This document shows positions 40,958-49,870 of a DNA stretch of 64,000 nucleotides, in pieces. Every line of letters begins with the position of its first letter. Positions within the stretch are counted from its first letter, which is position 1. Below the pieces are notes generated by a model. It saw only the letters and a list, made by a program, of their open reading frames with translations, was not told the origin of the DNA and did not search any database. This DNA comes from Flavitalea plasmicola. GTDB taxonomy: Bacteria > Bacteroidota > Bacteroidia > Chitinophagales > Chitinophagaceae. The stretch spans positions 1 to 64,000 of the forward strand of contig NZ_JAUOTO010000009.1 of NCBI RefSeq assembly GCF_030546645.1, read 5' to 3'. A program made the position numbers and the translations under genes.

Positions 40958-41652
40958 GTGGCATCGTGGAAGATGATGCCCAAAGTATGGCGGGCGCCCT
41001 GGTGGACGGGGCTTACGCCGTGCTTCATGTTTACCCGATAATGACCTCTCGAGCCTTTTACGGGGCGGAAATTCGTTGTAAAAATAAGCATGTCGCCCCG
41101 GCGTGGAGTGAGCACGATGGCTTTTGACTGGGCGCGGGGAGTCTGTTGGACAAGAACGAACTCGCCGCCTGTATAATCCTTCCCGGGTTCGTCGAGAAAG
41201 ATCACCAGTTGCATCGGGAAGAAGATCTCGCCATACAGGTCCTGGTGGAGGGTGTTATGACCGCCTTCCCCATATTGCAGGATCAGCACGGTGGGCTTGT
41301 CCTGGTGGTGGGCCCGGCATTGCTCCAATAGGGAAGGGAGGTCTGCGGGGAAGGTTTTGGGGTCATTCAAGGCTTTCATCCAGTCATTGGCAATGGGTAC
41401 CAGCCTTGGGTAAATGGCTTCCCGGATGGACTGGATCAGGGGAGGCAGGGGATAGGAGAAATATTTATACTCGCCTTTTCCGAAGCGATATCTTTCCATG
41501 GTGATGGTCTTGCGATAGAAGGCTGGATTGTTGTAGGCGTCTGTCAGGTCATGGCATTCCTTTTCGTCAAGGAATGCGGGGATCAGGGCATAGCCATGTT
41601 CATGCAGGCTGCCGGTGGCGGCATCCCAGTCGAGATTGTCAATGTTTTGCAT
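40954..41652 (-). CDS. 2-oxoglutarate/Fe(II)-dependent oxygenase
   Basis: A 232-aa cytosolic dioxygenase. The double-stranded beta-helix iron triad appears as His and Asp in NTLHQDLYGE and the distal His in RGHYRVNMKHGVS. An Arg for 2-oxoglutarate binding is in ARHTLGIIFH. FPMQLVIFLDEPGKDYTGGE and FVLVQ form the core strands. The family hydroxylates proteins, nucleic acids or small molecules; the substrate here is unknown. It diverges from the permease gene (start 41746). Confidence 0.88.
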   Translation of the reverse strand: MQNIDNLDWDAATGSLHEHGYALIPAFLDEKECHDLTDAYNNPAFYRKTITMERYRFGKGEYKYFSYPLPPLIQSIREAIYPRLVPIANDWMKALNDPKTFPADLPSLLEQCRAHHQDKPTVLILQYGEGGHNTLHQDLYGEIFFPMQLVIFLDEPGKDYTGGEFVLVQQTPRAQSKAIVLTPRRGDMLIFTTNFRPVKGSRGHYRVNMKHGVSPVHQGARHTLGIIFHDAT

Positions 41653-41745
41653 AGTGCAAAGATATTACAGGAGGTGAGGGAGGGAAACCCGGTTCTTGCG
41701 GATTGTGGAAAAGGGAAGGGCCCGCATCATAAGGAAAACCAAGGT

Positions 41746-44127
41746 ATGGTGCAGCATTTCTTCAAGATGGCATTACGCGTTTTGTCGCGGAACAAGATAT
41801 TTGCCTTCATCAATATACTGGGGCTTGCCATGGGTATTGCTGCCTGTATCGTCATTTACCAAGTATGCAGCTATGAGCTGAGCTTTGACAGGGATCACCC
41901 GGCCGGGGACCGGATCTACAGGCTGGGCGGAAGGGTAGAGGAGGACCGGGGACAAGGGACGCTTGACGTAGCTTATACCGAGGATACCCCTCCTCCCGTT
42001 GCCCATGCTTTGCAGGAAGAGATCTCCGGGATCGAGGCTGTTGCCAGCTACTACCGTTACCCTGCCCGGGGACATGACGGAACGATCATTACAGCGCCGG
42101 GGTATTTTTCTATTTTCAAGTATGATTGGCTGGCTGGTAATCCTGTCACTGCATTGGAGGATCCATTTTCTGTGGTGTTGTCTGAGCGGAAGGCCCGGAA
42201 ATATTTTGGAGGGCTTGCTTTTAATGATATCCTGGGAAAAGAACTGATCTATGATGACTCCATCCGGGTGCGTGTGACGGGAGTGGTGAAGGACTGGCAA
42301 GAAAATACCGACATTCCTTATACTGAATTTATCTCTATCAGCACTATCGGGCGCAGCGGGTTGAAGAACAGCTACCAACCAGATAACTGGCATTTTGCAA
42401 GGGGGAATCCCTGGGCGAGGGCTTTTGTCAAGCTGGCAAAGGACAGGGTGCGGGCGGGGGTGGAAGAGCAACTGCCTGGCTTTGCGGCGCGGCACCTGCG
42501 AACCGACTCCATGCTAAGGCTGGTGAAATTTGGTCTTGTGCTTCAGCCTTTATCGGATATGCACTTCAATGCGGCCTATGATCACGATGGTATCAGGAAG
42601 GCGGATCTGCCTATGCTATATGTGTTGATCGGTGTCGCCATGTTCATTCTGTTGATGGCTGTGGTCAACTTTGTCAACCTTTCGACGGCGCAGTCGATAC
42701 AGCGAGCGAAGGAAACAGGTGTGCGCAAAGTATTGGGGGGCAGCCGGAGCGGCCTGGTGAGACAGTTCCTGGTGGAGACGTTCCTGCTGACCTTTCTGGC
42801 GACAGCTGTTGCCATATCGATGGTGTTTCCTTTATTGTCTTTGTTCAGGGATTACATTCCGGCGGGCGTTACGTTTTCCCTTTTCAGCGTTGATACGCTG
42901 GTGTTCGTTGGTTCCATGATGGTGGTGACCACCTTGCTGGCCGGCGTTTATCCGGCCAGGATACTATCTTCTTATCTGCCAGTAAAAAGCCTGAAAGGAG
43001 CGGTGGATGAGAAAGGAAGCTACCGCGGGATACTAACCTGTTTTCAGTTCGTGCTTTCTCTTGTTTTTATCATCGGGGTCCTCGGGGTAAGGAACCAGAT
43101 CGAATATATGCTGGATACGAGCCCGGGTTTTACAAAAGATGCGGTGATCACAATGAATGCATGGAATGGTTCCGAAGAGGTGAAGCTGTTCCGGCAGCGG
43201 GTGAAGCAATTGCCGGGCGTGGAGGATTGTATATTACAGGGGCATGCTCCGATGGGGGCGGCCATCATCGAGGTTCCGATGAAAATAGAAGGCCAGACGG
43301 GAGGAGACATGCTTGTGTCGTTGCTGGCCGGAGGAAGAGACCTGGTCCCTTTTTACCGTTTGAAGCTGTTGGCGGGTAGGAATATGCTTGAAAGCGACAG
43401 CCTTCATGAGCTTGTGATCAATGAAACATACAGGAGGGCGTTGGGTTTTTCCAGTGATGCGGCAGTGATAGGACGCATGATCCGGATCCAGGGGAAGGTT
43501 TACCCTATAGTAGGTGTAGTGGCAGACTTTCATACGGGGTCTTTTCATGAGGCTATCCGGTCGCTGGCGATCGGGCATGTGCCCGAGCTTGAAAATAGTG
43601 TGGGGATCAGATTAGGGGCAGGAGGCGGCAGGGATGCGCTTGCGCGGATCGGGCAGGTATGGAAGCAGCTATTTCCCAGGGAGGCGTTTTCATTTACCTG
43701 GCTGGATGAATCCATTGCCCAATTATATGCAAAGGACCGGCAGACACAGCGGCTCATCACGGTGGCGATGGTCGTTGCTGTTATGATAGCTTGTATGGGT
43801 GTGCTGGGGCTGGTGCTTTTTACGACCGAACGACGGACAAAGGAGATCAGCATCCGGAAGGTGTTAGGGGCGGGCTTTTCCGATGTAGCCTGGATGTTGA
43901 GCAGGCACCTGTTTGTCCTGCTGGGAATTGCGTTGCTGATCGCTTCCCCATTGGCGTGGCTTGGATTGCGCCGGTGGCTACGGGGGTTTGCTTACAGGAC
44001 GGGGGTCAGCTGGACGTTGTTTGCCGGCGCAGGCCTGGCGGCATTGTTCATCGTAGCATGCACCGTCGGTTTGCAGGTGATAAAGGCGGCAACGCGCAAC
44101 CCCAGCCGGGGGCTGCGGACCGAATAG
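41746..44127 (+). CDS. FtsX/MacB-type ABC transporter permease
   Basis: A 793-aa membrane protein starting at the ATG at 41746 (MVQHFFKMALRVLSRNKIFA); the frame is open 65 codons upstream but that part overlaps the divergent oxygenase. It has the Bacteroidetes double layout: first helix, MacB-PCD domain, FtsX helices with QRAKETGVRKVLGGSRSGLV, a second PCD domain, and a final FtsX unit with ERRTKEISIRKVLGAGFSDV and NPSRGLRTE. No ATPase adjoins. It converges with the TPR gene at its 3' end (2 bp apart). Confidence 0.9.
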   Translation: MVQHFFKMALRVLSRNKIFAFINILGLAMGIAACIVIYQVCSYELSFDRDHPAGDRIYRLGGRVEEDRGQGTLDVAYTEDTPPPVAHALQEEISGIEAVASYYRYPARGHDGTIITAPGYFSIFKYDWLAGNPVTALEDPFSVVLSERKARKYFGGLAFNDILGKELIYDDSIRVRVTGVVKDWQENTDIPYTEFISISTIGRSGLKNSYQPDNWHFARGNPWARAFVKLAKDRVRAGVEEQLPGFAARHLRTDSMLRLVKFGLVLQPLSDMHFNAAYDHDGIRKADLPMLYVLIGVAMFILLMAVVNFVNLSTAQSIQRAKETGVRKVLGGSRSGLVRQFLVETFLLTFLATAVAISMVFPLLSLFRDYIPAGVTFSLFSVDTLVFVGSMMVVTTLLAGVYPARILSSYLPVKSLKGAVDEKGSYRGILTCFQFVLSLVFIIGVLGVRNQIEYMLDTSPGFTKDAVITMNAWNGSEEVKLFRQRVKQLPGVEDCILQGHAPMGAAIIEVPMKIEGQTGGDMLVSLLAGGRDLVPFYRLKLLAGRNMLESDSLHELVINETYRRALGFSSDAAVIGRMIRIQGKVYPIVGVVADFHTGSFHEAIRSLAIGHVPELENSVGIRLGAGGGRDALARIGQVWKQLFPREAFSFTWLDESIAQLYAKDRQTQRLITVAMVVAVMIACMGVLGLVLFTTERRTKEISIRKVLGAGFSDVAWMLSRHLFVLLGIALLIASPLAWLGLRRWLRGFAYRTGVSWTLFAGAGLAALFIVACTVGLQVIKAATRNPSRGLRTE

Positions 44128-44129
44128 TT

Positions 44130-45323
44130 CTATTTGCGCCTGGCCCAGTGCGAACGGACGTAGTTATAGGCTTTTTTCTCTTCGGCGGAAGTAGGGTGTG
44201 CGGTTTTGAGATAAAGGGCGAAATATTTCCGGGCCAAGCCCGGGTTCTTTAATGCGGTCTCGCTGATGCGTCCGCAATTATAGAGCATGAGCGGCTCTTT
44301 GAAAAGAAAGTAGGCTGTGTCATAATGGGCGACGGCCGCTTTATAATCCTTCAGTTCCTCAAAGTTGCTGCCCAGGTCATTATAATACCATTCCGCTGTG
44401 TGGGAGATGGCTTTGTTGAGACAGATGGCCAGCAGGTCGTTGCTTTTCTTATATTCTTTCATTTTTGAATAGGCCCTGGCTTCGTAATAATAAATGGATT
44501 CAATGTCAAATCCATTGTATTGCATGTATTCACAGGTGGAGACGCATTCGGGATATTTTCCCAGGTTGTAATAGGAGAGGGCCAGCCAGGTGAGGGCATT
44601 GAGGATGGGGACGTTGAGCTGCCTGATCTTTTCTCCCGGAGCGATGGCGGCGGCAAAGTCCTGTGCCAGGTAGGCAGAGTGGATACGCGATCTCAGCAAA
44701 GAAAGGTTCATGGAATCACGGGCCAGGCCGGCATCCAGAACGCTGTCGGCCTGGTGGTATAACTTCTTTTCGATGAGGGCATCTCCCAGCGCCACTGCGT
44801 TCTTACTGTCGGTGGGCGCCAGCTCATAGGCATGGCGGTGATAGATGATGGCGGAATCGATCTCATTGGAACGACGGAACAGGTCGCCCATGGTACGCCA
44901 CCACGCAGCTTTGTTGGGTTGAAGCCTGATAAGGCGGAGGGCATACACCATTGCTATGACGTGGGCATCGTCTTTGTTCAGATTGACAAGGTAGGACAGG
45001 GCGGAGATATTATTGCTGTCCAGCTGTAAGATGCGGAGATTGCAGACCTCGGAAGCTTGTTTGTCCTCGTTCATATAATTGGCGTAGGCCAGCCAGGACA
45101 GGGTGTTGATATTGGACGAGTCGGCGGCAAAAGCAGGCTGGAGATAATCGATGGCTTCCGCGAACTGCTGGTTCTGGAAATAGTCCATCACAACGTTCTT
45201 GTCCGGGGACCAGGATCTTATGGCACTATTGGTAACGGGCGGTTTGCCCGTGTCACGGATGGGCTGGGATTGTGCTGCATAGATGGTAAGAATAATAAAT
45301 AAGAAGAGAAAAGATGTTCTCAT
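44130..45323 (-). CDS. Exported tetratricopeptide-repeat protein
   Basis: A 397-aa protein with signal peptide MRTSFLFLFIILTIYAAQS. Residues 45-390 are TPR-type helical pairs (about eight), for example YFQNQQFAEAIDYLQPAFAA, INTLSWLAYANYMNEDKQAS, IYHRHAYELAPTDSKNAVAL and ALTWLALSYYNLGKYPECVS. It would act as a periplasmic or outer-surface scaffold. No lipobox or sorting domain is present. It is monocistronic, convergent with the permease gene. Confidence 0.85.
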   Translation of the reverse strand: MRTSFLFLFIILTIYAAQSQPIRDTGKPPVTNSAIRSWSPDKNVVMDYFQNQQFAEAIDYLQPAFAADSSNINTLSWLAYANYMNEDKQASEVCNLRILQLDSNNISALSYLVNLNKDDAHVIAMVYALRLIRLQPNKAAWWRTMGDLFRRSNEIDSAIIYHRHAYELAPTDSKNAVALGDALIEKKLYHQADSVLDAGLARDSMNLSLLRSRIHSAYLAQDFAAAIAPGEKIRQLNVPILNALTWLALSYYNLGKYPECVSTCEYMQYNGFDIESIYYYEARAYSKMKEYKKSNDLLAICLNKAISHTAEWYYNDLGSNFEELKDYKAAVAHYDTAYFLFKEPLMLYNCGRISETALKNPGLARKYFALYLKTAHPTSAEEKKAYNYVRSHWARRK

Positions 45324-45394
45324 GGACTAATGGTTTAAATGGATGAGATCCGGGTGTGGTTAAATTCCATATAAAAATCCGGTATTTTTGTTTT

Positions 45395-46612
45395 ATGCGT
45401 AAATATTTCGTTTTTCTGTGGGTGGTGTTTTTGACTATGCGCACCACAGGGCAGGAGAGGGTTGCGTCTTATGACGGGACGCTGCAAGCTTTCAGCAAGT
45501 GGTATGCCGGCGATGCGGCGGACAGTATTTATGGGATTTTCAGTACCCAGATGAAGGGGGCGGTGACGGCTGAAAAATGGCGGGAGCTGTTGGTGCAGAT
45601 CAAGGCGGCAGTGGGCGACCTGGACGCATTTAAATTGGACGAAAGCCGCGCGAACTATAAGCGGTATGGGGCCGCGGGGTCGAAGCATACTTTGGTGCTG
45701 GTGCTGGTGATCGATAGCAGCTACCATGTTGCGGGGCTGTTCAACCGACCGAATAATTATGTCAAGCCTGTTTATCACACCAATTACAAGGTCGCGGTGC
45801 CCGGGGGCGAGCTACATGGAGAGTTGTTGATGCCGGCACGGGATGTGGAAGGTAAAATTCCTGTTGTTCTGGTGATCGCCGGGTCGGGTCCCACGGACAG
45901 GGACGGGAATAATCCTTTGGGCGTAAAGGCCGCGCCTTACAGGATGCTGGCAGAGGCATTGCAGCAGCGCGGGATCGCCAGCTACCGTTTTGATAAAAGA
46001 TATACGGGGGAAAGCATAAATTTCACGGGCAGGATGGACAGCCTGCGATTTGAGGATTATGTAAATGATGCGGTGGCGTGTATACGAAAATTAAAGGCTG
46101 ATGCCGCTTTTTCCAGGGTGATCGTGATCGGGCATAGCGAAGGGGCGTTGATCGGGGCTATTGCCGTGCGTGAGGGGCAGGCAGACGGATTTGTTTCGCT
46201 GGCAGGCGTGGGGGAACCCGCGGAGGCCGTATTAAGAAGGCAACTGGCGCGGCAAGGGCGTTCAGCTGCGGGAGTTGAAAAGGCGTTGGACAGCCTGAAG
46301 GCCGGCGTTGAAGGCTATATAGCTTCGTGGAACCGGTATGATCCGGCCCGTGAGATCGGCAAACTAAAGATGCCTGTCATCATTATCCAGGGATTGACGG
46401 ATCTGCAGGTGGGCCGGGAAGACGCAGAGAAATTGAAGGCAGCTGCGCCCAAGGCCGGGCTCGTACTGATAGACAGCATGAACCATGTGTTGAAAGATGC
46501 GCCCATGGACCGGGATAAGAACATTGCTGCCTATGGGAACGATCAATCAGGATTGGACAAGGAACTGGTCGAGCGTATTGTCGGCTTTGTCAAAAGTGTG
46601 GCAAAGAAGTGA
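45395..46612 (+). CDS. Exported alpha/beta hydrolase with N-terminal DUF3887-like domain
   Basis: A 405-aa exported protein; the ATG at 45395 (MRKYFVFLWVVFLTMRTTGQ) gives a signal peptide. Residues 25-115 form a DUF3887-like domain (FSKWYAGDAADSIYGIFSTQ, then QIKAAVGDLDAFKL). The hydrolase part has the oxyanion region VVLVIAGSGPTDRDGNN, the nucleophile in VIGHSEGALIGAIA, an Asp in IIQGLTDLQV and a His in SMNHVLKD. Such fusions hydrolyse esters or peptides outside the cytoplasm. It converges with the pirin gene (adjacent stops). Confidence 0.88.
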   Translation: MRKYFVFLWVVFLTMRTTGQERVASYDGTLQAFSKWYAGDAADSIYGIFSTQMKGAVTAEKWRELLVQIKAAVGDLDAFKLDESRANYKRYGAAGSKHTLVLVLVIDSSYHVAGLFNRPNNYVKPVYHTNYKVAVPGGELHGELLMPARDVEGKIPVVLVIAGSGPTDRDGNNPLGVKAAPYRMLAEALQQRGIASYRFDKRYTGESINFTGRMDSLRFEDYVNDAVACIRKLKADAAFSRVIVIGHSEGALIGAIAVREGQADGFVSLAGVGEPAEAVLRRQLARQGRSAAGVEKALDSLKAGVEGYIASWNRYDPAREIGKLKMPVIIIQGLTDLQVGREDAEKLKAAAPKAGLVLIDSMNHVLKDAPMDRDKNIAAYGNDQSGLDKELVERIVGFVKSVAKK

Positions 46613-47326
46613 TCATTTCTGGTTTACGGGCGTTTCTATGATAAGGAAATGACTGTTATCATCGGTATGGATGGCGATCTCGCCTGTGGCCCAAATGCCC
46701 ATGGCATTCCTTTCCTTTATCGTGGCGCCATTGACGCTGATGCTGCCTTCCATCACGAAAATGAAGAGACATTTGTTGGTGGGGTTGAAAGTGTAGGTCA
46801 GGTCTTTTCCCTTGTCGAAATAACCCAGCGATAATTTTGCGTTCTGGTTGATCCAGCAATGTTCCTGTCCTTCCTCTCCGGAGACGATGGTCTTCAGCTG
46901 ATTTTTTCTGTTAGCTTTCGGGAAGCTGCGGGTTTGATAGCGTGGATTGATGTTCTGCAGCTTGGGCTGGATCCAGATCTGCAGGAAATTCACTTCTTCC
47001 TCTCCAATATTATACTCTTCGTGCCGGAGACCGGCACCCGCGCTCATGATCTGTACGCCACCTTCTTCCACTGTGGTGCTGTAACCCATGGTGTCCTTAT
47101 GGTTCATCTTCCCTTGCAGCATGATGGAGATGATCTCCATGTTCTGATGGGGGTGGATGCCGAATCCTTTTCCTTGCTGAAGGAAGTCGTCGTTGAAGGC
47201 TTGCAGGGTGCCGAAGGCGCTTTTGGACGGATCTGCATAGTCGCTGAAGCTGAAGGCGAAATTGCTTTTCAGCCAGCCGATGTCCTTGGTCCCTCTTTCG
47301 GAAGCAGGGAAGAGCAGGGTCTTCAT
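46613..47326 (-). CDS. Pirin-family bicupin protein
   Basis: A 237-aa bicupin of the pirin (YhaK/YhhW) group. The N-terminal cupin carries the iron ligands in GIHPHQNMEIISIMLQGKM and LRHEEYNIGEEEVNFLQIWI. Some family members are quercetin dioxygenases; others are redox-responsive regulators. Its start overlaps the carboxylesterase gene end by 4 nt, so it is the last gene of the YceI, dioxygenase, esterase, pirin run. This neighbourhood suggests defence against reactive aromatic or quinone compounds. Confidence 0.9.
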   Translation of the reverse strand: MKTLLFPASERGTKDIGWLKSNFAFSFSDYADPSKSAFGTLQAFNDDFLQQGKGFGIHPHQNMEIISIMLQGKMNHKDTMGYSTTVEEGGVQIMSAGAGLRHEEYNIGEEEVNFLQIWIQPKLQNINPRYQTRSFPKANRKNQLKTIVSGEEGQEHCWINQNAKLSLGYFDKGKDLTYTFNPTNKCLFIFVMEGSISVNGATIKERNAMGIWATGEIAIHTDDNSHFLIIETPVNQK

Positions 47327-47958
47327 ATAATTTGTGTTACGGGGTTAAAGATGAGGTTGTTGGCCTGGTCGATCTCGTCCTGGCTGATGGTGTGCCCCAT
47401 CAGGGGGTATACTTTTTCCGTCGCGGAGGCGTTCATCTCCTTCAAAATATTCGTGGTGGCATACACCCTTTGGACCGGTACGTGCGGATCCGGGTCGCTG
47501 GTGCCGATGAAGACAGGGGTACCGCCGAAGTCCCCTTTATAATTTTCGCGGTTGATCTTTTCCCCGATGAGACCGCCGGTGAAGGCTACGATCCCTCCAT
47601 AGCGGGCCGCATTGCGCGCGACAAATTCCAGTGTCAGGCAGGCGCCCTGGGAGAACCCCAGGAAATAAATATTCTCATTGGTGATGCCTGCTTCGTGGAT
47701 GTCGGCCACCAGCCCTTTCAATATATTAAGGGCTGAGGAGAGATAGGGCTCATTCTGTACCGACGGCGCCATGAAGGAATAAGGGTACCATGAATTGCCT
47801 GTGGCCTGGGGCGCCAGGAGGGCAAAATCTCCTACTGCCAGCTCATCGGCCAGAAAGAGAATATCGTTTGCCTGCCCTCCCCGTCCATGGACCAGGATGA
47901 GGGCTTTGCCGGCTTCTTCCAATCGCCTGCCTGCGGTGATGATGTTCTTCGTGTGCAT
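47323..47958 (-). CDS. Carboxylesterase/phospholipase-type alpha/beta hydrolase (MhqD-like)
   Basis: A 211-aa cytosolic hydrolase of the Abhydrolase_2 group. It shows the nucleophile elbow GFSQGAC, LVHGRGGQANDILFLADEL at the start, an Asp in IGTSDPDPHVP and a His in MGHTISQDEI. The sequence and the neighbourhood (ring-cleaving dioxygenase upstream, pirin downstream) match MhqD of the Bacillus mhqNOD operon, which responds to methylhydroquinone and other electrophiles. It overlaps the pirin gene by 4 nt and follows the dioxygenase by 32 nt. Confidence 0.85.
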   Translation of the reverse strand: MHTKNIITAGRRLEEAGKALILVHGRGGQANDILFLADELAVGDFALLAPQATGNSWYPYSFMAPSVQNEPYLSSALNILKGLVADIHEAGITNENIYFLGFSQGACLTLEFVARNAARYGGIVAFTGGLIGEKINRENYKGDFGGTPVFIGTSDPDPHVPVQRVYATTNILKEMNASATEKVYPLMGHTISQDEIDQANNLIFNPVTQII

Positions 47959-47990
47959 AAAGATAAATTTTGTGGGTCAAGGGATTGGGA

Positions 47991-48926
47991 TCAATCGAGG
48001 CTGGGTAGTACGGCCTCGATGCGGGCACGGTCGGATTCATATTGCCGGGGCAGCTTCAGGTGCGTTCCCAGCTCATTTTGCGGCTCGTCCCGGGTGAAGC
48101 CGGGATTGTCGGTGGCCAGCTCGAACAATACGCCGCCGGGCTCCCTGAAATACAATGAGAAGAAATAGTCGCGGTCGATCTTGGGCGTGATGTGCAAGCC
48201 TTTTTTAGCGATCTTCTCCCTGAACTCCATCAGGATCTCATCATTCTTTACCCGGAAGGCCACGTGATGGTTGGTCCCGGCAGCATTGTAACCGTGGGGG
48301 GCAGAAGGCGCTTCGATCAGATCCACGATAGCCGCATTCTCAATGGCGTCCGTGATATACCGGTAGCGAGGACCTTCCTGTTCCAGCAGTTTGTAGCCGA
48401 ATATATCCGTCAGGATGGTAGCCGTGGGTTTTATGCTGCGCAGGGTGAGGGTAACGCTGTGGAAGCCTTTGATGGCATTTTCCGTGGTTGTTTCGGCCGT
48501 GGTCCAGGAAGGCCTGTCATCGGGGGTGCTGCTTACGATGAGATCGATGTTCAGTCCATCCGGGTCCTGAAAGGGAAGGTACTGTTCGCCGAAGCGTTGG
48601 CCTATCTCCCCTTGTTTGGTCCCTGCCTGGTTGAAACGATCTTTCCAGAATTCCAGGCTGTCTTTCGGTACGGAATATCCTATGCCTGTGGCCATGCCCG
48701 ACCCTGTACGACCGGGGCCCATGCTTTCCCAGGGAAAGAAGGTGAGGATGGTGCCTGGGGTACCCGCTTCGTTGCCGAAATAAAAATGATAAGTGCCCGG
48801 ATCATCGAAATTCACCGTTTTTTTGACCAGGCGCTGCCCGAGGACTTTGGTGTAGAATTGCTGATTGCGCCGGGCATTACCGGCGATGGCCGTGATATGA
48901 TGCAGGCCGAGTATTCTGTCTGTCAT
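47991..48926 (-). CDS. Ring-cleaving dioxygenase, VOC family (MhqO-like)
   Basis: A 311-aa cytosolic protein with two vicinal-oxygen-chelate domains. The ATG at 48926 (MTDRILGLHHITAIAGNARR) is preferred over a longer frame. Metal ligands are visible as GLHHITA near the start and GTNHHVAFRV in the second domain, with a Glu in EPGGVLFELATDNPG. It resembles MhqO/LinE-type enzymes that open hydroquinone rings using Fe(II). A near-perfect hairpin lies between the YceI stop and this start. Confidence 0.88.
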   Translation of the reverse strand: MTDRILGLHHITAIAGNARRNQQFYTKVLGQRLVKKTVNFDDPGTYHFYFGNEAGTPGTILTFFPWESMGPGRTGSGMATGIGYSVPKDSLEFWKDRFNQAGTKQGEIGQRFGEQYLPFQDPDGLNIDLIVSSTPDDRPSWTTAETTTENAIKGFHSVTLTLRSIKPTATILTDIFGYKLLEQEGPRYRYITDAIENAAIVDLIEAPSAPHGYNAAGTNHHVAFRVKNDEILMEFREKIAKKGLHITPKIDRDYFFSLYFREPGGVLFELATDNPGFTRDEPQNELGTHLKLPRQYESDRARIEAVLPSLD

Positions 48927-48941
48927 AATTTTTTTATTTGT

Positions 48942-48965
48942 CCTGCCTGCCGCAAGGCAGGCAGG
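48942..48965. repeat. Perfect 10-bp hairpin between YceI and dioxygenase genes
   Basis: CCTGCCTGCC and GGCAGGCAGG flank a 4-nt loop, 16 bp upstream of the dioxygenase start and 9 bp after the YceI stop. No T tract follows the hairpin on the minus strand; GGACAAATAAAAAAATT leads into the start. It could lower read-through or stabilise the upstream message. Confidence 0.7.
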
Positions 48966-48973
48966 TGGTATCA

Positions 48974-49504
48974 TTAAGCTTTAATTAACTGGACTTCAGC
49001 GTTCACTTTGATCTCGTCACCCACTACTACGCTACCGGCTTCGGTGACGGCGCTCCAGGTGAGGCCAAATTCTTTGCGGCTGATCTTACCGCTGACGGTG
49101 AAACCGGCTTTGGTTTGACCATAGGGATCTTTTACGATGCCGCCGAACTCCACGTTCAGGGTGATGGGTTTGGTCACCCCTTTTATGGTGAGGTTGCCAT
49201 GTAATTTGGCTTCGTCGCCTTTTGATTCATATTTGGTGCCTTTGAATTCCAGCTGCGCATGCTTTGCGGCATGGAAAAAGTCTTCGGATTTGAGGTGGGC
49301 GTCCCGTTGATCACTGTTGGTGTCGATGGAATCGATGTCGGCGGTGAACAGGATGTCGGAGGCGGTGTTGAAGTCGTCGCCTTCGGTGAATACCTCCAGG
49401 TTGAATTTATTAAAGTGCCCGGTGACGGTGCTGATCATCAGGTGTTTTACTTTGAATGTTACTTCTGAGTGCGTGGGGTCTATTGACCATTTAGATTTTG
49501 ACAT
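48974..49504 (-). CDS. YceI-family lipocalin-like protein
   Basis: A 176-aa protein of the YceI family, which binds long-chain isoprenoids or amphiphiles in a lipocalin-like barrel. The ATG at 49504 (MSKSKWSIDPTHSEVTFKVK) is the normal start; a longer frame adds 30 low-quality residues. Family pattern: HLMISTVTGHFNKFNLEV, then FTADIDSIDTNSDQRDAHL, KSEDFFHA, and LTIKGVTKPITLNVE. No signal peptide is seen, so this member is cytoplasmic. It heads the run toward the dioxygenase, esterase and pirin genes. Confidence 0.92.
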   Translation of the reverse strand: MSKSKWSIDPTHSEVTFKVKHLMISTVTGHFNKFNLEVFTEGDDFNTASDILFTADIDSIDTNSDQRDAHLKSEDFFHAAKHAQLEFKGTKYESKGDEAKLHGNLTIKGVTKPITLNVEFGGIVKDPYGQTKAGFTVSGKISRKEFGLTWSAVTEAGSVVVGDEIKVNAEVQLIKA

Positions 49505-49639
49505 GTTTTTTGTTTTTTTGATGTGGTAAAGGTACGCTCTTGGGGATGGGGGGACCATTGATGTATGGTAATAAATGGGTGTGATGTAGATCAATGGATT
49601 TTGGTTTGTTTAGGTGTTTTTAGGGTTTTTTGCTGTGTC

Positions 49640-49778
49640 GGCAGCTATATGGCCTTCCGTCGCTGTACTTTCCTCTCTCCGATGTATTTCAGTACAACAT
49701 TGAACCAGGACTATTGCCGGGCATTGGCACACACTTCTCCTGCCGGAAAGATAAGGCTCCTACAGGCATATAGCTGCC
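49640..49778. repeat. Dispersed palindromic intergenic repeat, copy 4
   Basis: The ends are GGCAGCTATATGGCC (49640-49654) and GGCATATAGCTGCC (49765-49778), nearly perfect inverted repeats. The inner parts TCGCTGTACTTTCCTCTCTC and GCCGGAAAGATAAGGCTCC match copies 1 and 2. It lies between the YdeI-like gene end and the YceI gene start. Confidence 0.8.
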
Positions 49779-49870
49779 TTGATGAGCAATTATGAAATGC
49801 AGGTTTTGGCGGGTGTTTTGAAGTGTTTGAAGTTCGGGGGATGGGAATTGATGGGAGGGGGATGGGTATT

